Assembly (NCBI GenBank): GCA_016196515.1
Contig: JACPXN010000012.1
Location: forward strand, 1 to 10,149
Length of the DNA stretch: 10,149 nt
Reading direction: 5' to 3'
Origin: Candidatus Omnitrophota bacterium
GTDB taxonomy: Bacteria > Omnitrophota > Gorgyraeia > Zapsychrales > Fredricksoniimonadaceae
This document shows positions 7,415 through 10,149 of this stretch, piece by piece. The position numbers and the translations under genes are program-made. Position 1 is the stretch's first letter. Every line of letters begins with the position of its first letter. A model generated the notes under the pieces. The model saw only the letters and a list, made by a program, of their open reading frames with translations. It did no database searches and was not told the DNA's origin.

Positions 7415-8677
7415 TTACTCCATTTTATATACCGTTAACCCAGACAAGATCTTGGGATAAAAATACGTGGTCTTCGGCGGCATTTTCTCGCCGTTGAGCG
7501 CGATGGCCTTCAATTGCCCGATGGGCACGGGATTTAAAATAAAACCCGCTTCGGCTTGGGCCGAGTCCACCAGGGCCAGGACCTCCTGCTGGTCTTTGGA
7601 ATAGATGACATCTTCGCCGGCCACCCCTGCCGGGTCAAGGACAAAGGCCTCGAGGATGGCGGAATCCAGGTTGCGGTAATCCCTGGACCCTTCCTTGACC
7701 ATGGTGTCGATGAGCATCTTGTTCTTTAAACGCAAAAGCCGTATGCCGTTCTTGTCGACCATGCCAAAGGCATGCTCATTCTGTCCGGCGCGCGCTAAAA
7801 GCACGGCCAGGTCGCTCATGCTCCTCATCTTGTCGATGCGGAAGTATTGTTCCAGGAGTTCCTGCCTGTCTGGGAACTTGCGCAGGACGCGGTGGATGGG
7901 AAATATCTGGAGGTCTTTGGAATCAAGATTGGTGAAATACGTCATCGCGTAATTGTAAGGGTCTCGGGCCGCTGCATTGGATTTTTTCTGCAAGGCCTCG
8001 CCGCGGATCTGATGGGCCACCTCAAAACGGTGATGCCCGTCGGCAATGAACAGGTCCTGTCCTTCCAGGACGTCCATGATCTGGCTGACCCTGGCAGGAT
8101 CGTCCAAACGCCATACGGTATGCCTGACCTTGTCGGCGTCCACGGCCTCCATCAGGGGTTGGACGGGCGCGACGTCCTTGATAAAGATCTTTTCCACCCT
8201 GTTCATCTTGTCCGCGAAACAAACAAAAATGGAACTCAAATTGGACCTAAGCGCGCTCCAGAGCAGAAAGCGGTCGGTCCTGGCCGCGGCATAGGTGTTC
8301 TCGTGGGGCAGGATCTTCGTGCCGGCATCCTCGGCGATGCGCATGAGCGCGATGAAGCCCATGCGGGTATATTTCTGCCCCTGATATTTGTAATCCTGCT
8401 TACAGAAATAGATCGCCGGCCGCTCGTCCTCGATGAGGATGCCTCTTTGCAGCCATTCGTCGTAGATTTTTTTGGCGCGGCCGTATTTGGTCTTTTCCTC
8501 GTCCTTGGGATTTTCTTTGGTCAACTCAAGCCGGACGAAATTGTACGGGCTTTGTTCGTACAGATCGTCCTGCTGTTGGGGGGAAATAACGTCATAAGGC
8601 GGGCACACCACGTCAGACAGGTTGGCGACCTTCCGGGGGTTGTAATGGACCGCTGTGAATGGTTTAATGGCTGGCAT
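7415..8677 (-). CDS. DUF1015 family protein
   Basis: A 420-residue soluble protein of the DUF1015 family, whose biochemical role is not established. Family marks: the N-terminus MPAIKPFTAVHYNP, CPPYDVI (25-31), YNFVRLELTKE (45-55), LPHENTYA (123-130), the histidine motif IADGHHRFEVA (211-221) and the C-terminal MPPKTTYFYPKILSGL (399-414). The conserved Asp-Gly-His-His-Arg motif looks catalytic or metal-binding, but this is inference. I chose ATG at 8677 because the family begins there. An in-frame reading from 8836 would overlap the FmdB gene and add 53 unlike residues. Only a poor Shine-Dalgarno is visible. It lies 73 nt after fmdB, behind a candidate promoter, and 4 nt before accD, so it may be first in the accD operon. 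Confidence 0.9.
   Translation of the reverse strand: MPAIKPFTAVHYNPRKVANLSDVVCPPYDVISPQQQDDLYEQSPYNFVRLELTKENPKDEEKTKYGRAKKIYDEWLQRGILIEDERPAIYFCKQDYKYQGQKYTRMGFIALMRIAEDAGTKILPHENTYAAARTDRFLLWSALRSNLSSIFVCFADKMNRVEKIFIKDVAPVQPLMEAVDADKVRHTVWRLDDPARVSQIMDVLEGQDLFIADGHHRFEVAHQIRGEALQKKSNAAARDPYNYAMTYFTNLDSKDLQIFPIHRVLRKFPDRQELLEQYFRIDKMRSMSDLAVLLARAGQNEHAFGMVDKNGIRLLRLKNKMLIDTMVKEGSRDYRNLDSAILEAFVLDPAGVAGEDVIYSKDQQEVLALVDSAQAEAGFILNPVPIGQLKAIALNGEKMPPKTTYFYPKILSGLTVYKME
7418..7421 (-). promoter_or_regulatory. accD: Shine-Dalgarno for the GTG start of accD
   Basis: Minus-strand GGAG lies 7 nt before the GTG at 7410, inside the last codons of the DUF1015 gene. No ATG is available at the conserved N-terminus, so this site decides the start. 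Confidence 0.6.
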
Positions 8678-8701
8678 AATTGTAAGATAGAAATACAGAG
8701 A

Positions 8702-8730
8702 ATAATAACAGAATAGCCCGGAAAGGGAAA
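8702..8730 (-). promoter_or_regulatory. Candidate extended -10 promoter before the DUF1015 gene
   Basis: The minus strand has TG-T-TATTAT (8710-8702), an extended -10 matching TATAAT at 5 of 6 positions. The -35 position 17 nt upstream is weak (TTTCCC). Transcription would start near 8695, leaving a leader of about 18 nt. The rest of the 73-nt gap shows no convincing terminator. Confidence 0.35.
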
Positions 8731-8750
8731 CCAAAATTTGAAATTGCGCA

Positions 8751-9059
8751 TTAGTTTGAATGGCAGGAGCATTGGCCGCCGCAGGCCCCGCTTTTGGCGG
8801 GGCGGGGGCTGGCAGGAGCGCCTTTCGGCGAGGCAAGGGCAGCAGGTTTGTCCGTTTTCGATTCAGCGGGCGCCTTTTTCCTGTAGTCGGTCGCGTAAAA
8901 ACCCGACCCTTTGAAGATCATCCCGCTGCCGCTTCCGATCAAACGCACCAGTCTGGACTTGCCGCATTGGGGGCACTTTTTCAGTTTGGGCTCGGTCATC
9001 GTCTGCAGGGCTTCAAAGCTGTGCCGGCAATGTTCGCATTCGTATTGATAGGTGGGCAT
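8751..9059 (-). CDS. FmdB-family zinc-ribbon regulatory protein
   Basis: A 102-residue protein of the FmdB/CxxC_CxxC_SSSS putative regulatory family. The N-terminal zinc ribbon MPTYQYECEHC...KKCPQCG carries C8, C11, C29 and C32; the following LIGSGSGMIFKGSGFYATDYR (40-60) is the family's conserved part. The function is not firmly known; the name comes from a gene linked to formamidase and amidase regulation. The tail (61-102) is Lys/Pro/Ala-rich and partly encoded by two palindromic elements, then ends in C93, C97, C99 and H100, a possible second metal site. The ATG lies 1 nt after the dnaJ stop, so the two genes are surely co-transcribed and perhaps translationally coupled. Confidence 0.88.
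   Translation of the reverse strand: MPTYQYECEHCRHSFEALQTMTEPKLKKCPQCGKSRLVRLIGSGSGMIFKGSGFYATDYRKKAPAESKTDKPAALASPKGAPASPRPAKSGACGGQCSCHSN
8785..8803. repeat. GC-rich palindrome, type A, in the tail of the FmdB gene
   Basis: GCCCCGC (8785-8791), loop TTTTG, GCGGGGC (8797-8803): a perfect 7-bp stem. It encodes residues around 86-92 (RPAKSGA) just before the Cys-rich end and matches the copy at 3831-3849 at 16 of 19 positions. Confidence 0.55.
8819..8835. repeat. GC-rich imperfect palindrome, type B, in the tail of the FmdB gene
   Basis: CGCC-TTTC-GGCG (8819-8830) forms a 4-bp stem. The 16 bases from 8820 match the dnaJ element from 9250 at 14 positions, sharing CGGCGAGGCA. It encodes the ASPKG part of the tail, 15 nt from the type A copy. 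Confidence 0.45.
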
Positions 9060-9060
9060 A

Positions 9061-10149
9061 TTATTTGAACGCTCTCTTAAATTTATCCTTGAACGACCCG
9101 CTGTTTATTTTTCCGCCAGAAGCGGATTGGCCTTCGGTGGAGGCGAACTCTTCCAAGAGTTCCCGCTGGCGGCTGTTGAGATTTTCAGGCACCTGAAGCA
9201 TCACCCGTACGTAGAGGTCCCCGTGGTCGTGATGATGCACGTCGGGCCCGCCTGCCGGCGAGGCAGGCATGCCGTGGCCCCTCAAACGGAACACCTTGCC
9301 GCTTTGGGTGCCGGCGGGGATTTTCATGACCACCTTTTCCCTCAAACCGTCGATCGTTTCTTCCCCGCCCAGGGCCGCCTTCACGAACGATACGGCCAGG
9401 TCCATGGACAATTCCGCTCCCCGGCGGCGAAAAACCGGATGGTCCGAAACGCGGATGTACAGATAAAGGTCACCCGCGCCGCCGCTGCCGGCCTCGCCTT
9501 CCCCGCGCACCCGCAATTGCGAATCATTGTCCACTCCGGCGGGAATGCTGACTTCAATATTGCGGACCACCCGCGTGACGCCGTGGCCGGAACATTCCGG
9601 ACACTTTTCGGTGATGATCTTGCCCGTGCCCCGGCATTGGCCGCAGGTCTGCGCCATGCGGAAGAATCCGCTGGACATCACCACCTGCCCCCGGCCTTTG
9701 CACGCCGGGCAGGTCTTTAAAGCGTTTTTGGATCTGGCACCCGAACCGTCGCAGGTCTTGCAGAATTCATGGCGGGGCACACGGATGGACCTCTTGATGC
9801 CCGTATAGGCCTCTGCCAGGGTGATCTCGACCTCGTATTGAATGTCGGACCCGCGCGAGGCGCGCGCACCGCCGGCCATTGCGGAAATATCAAAATCCCC
9901 GCCGAACATGCGGCCTAAAATATCACCCAGGCCCGCGCCTTCAAAGATACTGCTGAAATCCGCGCCGCGGAAAATGTCTTCGGCCGTATAATTCTGGTCA
10001 ATGCCCGAATGGCCGAACTGGTCGTAGGTCTGACGTTTCTTGGGGTCTGACAAAACGCCGTAGGCCTCGGAAATTTCCTTGAACTTCTCCTCGGCCTGCT
10101 TTTTTTCCGCTTCAGGCACGCGGTCCGGATGATATTTGAGGGCCAGGGA
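9061..10149 (-). CDS. dnaJ: Chaperone protein DnaJ, N-terminus cut by window edge
   Basis: DnaJ is the Hsp40 co-chaperone that delivers unfolded clients to DnaK and triggers its ATPase. 362 residues are visible; roughly the first 25 of the J domain lie beyond the edge. The frame stays open to base 10149 and includes the key HPD motif (10131-10123), then KFKEISEAYGVLSDPKKRQTYDQFG. A short Gly/Phe-type linker follows. Four CxxCxGxG zinc repeats are present: CKTCDGSG, CPACKGRG, CGQCRGTG and CPECSGHG (visible residues 130-137, 147-154, 169-176, 183-190). The two C-terminal client-binding domains follow (SIPAGVDNDSQLRVRGEGEAG; MKIPAGTQSGKVFRLRGHGMP). A GTG inside the J domain at 10119 is not the start. 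Between GHGMP and GDLYVRV there are 14 residues (ASPAGG...HHHDH), about twice the usual number, and a palindrome encodes the first part. Confidence 0.96.
   Translation of the reverse strand, partial: SLALKYHPDRVPEAEKKQAEEKFKEISEAYGVLSDPKKRQTYDQFGHSGIDQNYTAEDIFRGADFSSIFEGAGLGDILGRMFGGDFDISAMAGGARASRGSDIQYEVEITLAEAYTGIKRSIRVPRHEFCKTCDGSGARSKNALKTCPACKGRGQVVMSSGFFRMAQTCGQCRGTGKIITEKCPECSGHGVTRVVRNIEVSIPAGVDNDSQLRVRGEGEAGSGGAGDLYLYIRVSDHPVFRRRGAELSMDLAVSFVKAALGGEETIDGLREKVVMKIPAGTQSGKVFRLRGHGMPASPAGGPDVHHHDHGDLYVRVMLQVPENLNSRQRELLEEFASTEGQSASGGKINSGSFKDKFKRAFK
9250..9268. repeat. GC-rich palindrome, type B, inside dnaJ
   Basis: GCCTGCC (9250-9256), loop GGCGA, GGCAGGC (9262-9268): a perfect 7-bp stem. 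It lies in frame and encodes the MPASPAG stretch (about visible residues 294-300) in a C-terminal-domain loop where DnaJ proteins are normally shorter. Confidence 0.6.

Noticed and set aside
7847..8716. 289-codon plus-strand open frame opposite the DUF1015 gene
   Set aside because: It is antisense to a protein with clear family motifs, shows no recognisable domain itself, and is a typical shadow of GC-rich coding sequence.
8711..8735. Rho-independent terminator after fmdB
   Set aside because: CCC-GGAAA-GGG makes only a 3-bp stem and no T-run follows, so it is not convincing.
8678..8836. N-terminal extension of the DUF1015 protein by 53 residues
   Set aside because: It would overlap fmdB, lacks family similarity, and the family begins at MPAIKPF.
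9052..9720. 222-codon plus-strand open frame opposite dnaJ
   Set aside because: Mirror of the DnaJ zinc-finger and C-terminal coding sequence; no own signal.
10117..10119. GTG as the dnaJ start
   Set aside because: The frame continues upstream through the HPD motif to the window edge, so this GTG is an internal valine codon.

Overview
The window carries nine protein genes, all on the minus strand and packed almost end to end, so transcription runs from high to low coordinates. It is chromosomal housekeeping DNA of a Gram-negative (LPS-making) bacterium: the last gene is an LptD/OstA outer-membrane LPS assembly protein. No tRNA, rRNA, CRISPR array, transposase or phage gene was seen. The lineage cannot be proved by reading. 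The moderately high GC, the mix of genes (ROK kinase, MalK/UgpC-type ATPase, AccD, DUF1015, FmdB, DnaJ, tandem GGDEF proteins) and short GC-rich palindromes inside genes would fit a candidate phylum such as Omnitrophota, but this is an inference.

Layout in transcription order. (1) dnaJ, cut by the window edge just before its HPD motif. (2) A FmdB-type zinc-ribbon protein, 1 nt after dnaJ. (3) A 73-nt gap with a candidate extended -10 promoter, then a DUF1015 protein. (4) accD, with a GTG start 4 nt after DUF1015. (5) A MalK/UgpC-type ABC ATPase, 20 nt after accD. (6) A two-TM GAF-GGDEF diguanylate cyclase with a TTG start overlapping the ATPase gene by 32 nt. (7) A one-TM GGDEF diguanylate cyclase, 3 nt later. 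(8) A 119-nt gap with the best promoter in the window, nested in an inverted repeat, then a ROK sugar kinase. (9) lptD, overlapping the kinase gene by 14 nt and running off the window.

The layout suggests three transcription units: dnaJ-fmdB; DUF1015-accD-ABC ATPase-GGDEF-GGDEF; and ROK-lptD. Themes are protein folding (DnaJ), fatty-acid and envelope building (AccD, LptD), sugar handling (ABC ATPase, ROK kinase) and c-di-GMP signalling.

The most unusual signal is a set of short GC-rich palindromes lying in frame inside three genes (the second GGDEF gene, fmdB and dnaJ). They fall into two sequence types and encode Pro/Ala/Gly-rich inserts in loops or tails. The dnaJ copy accompanies an apparent insertion of roughly seven residues in a conserved region. 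I see no clear undescribed multi-gene system; the palindromes are the best candidate for something new.
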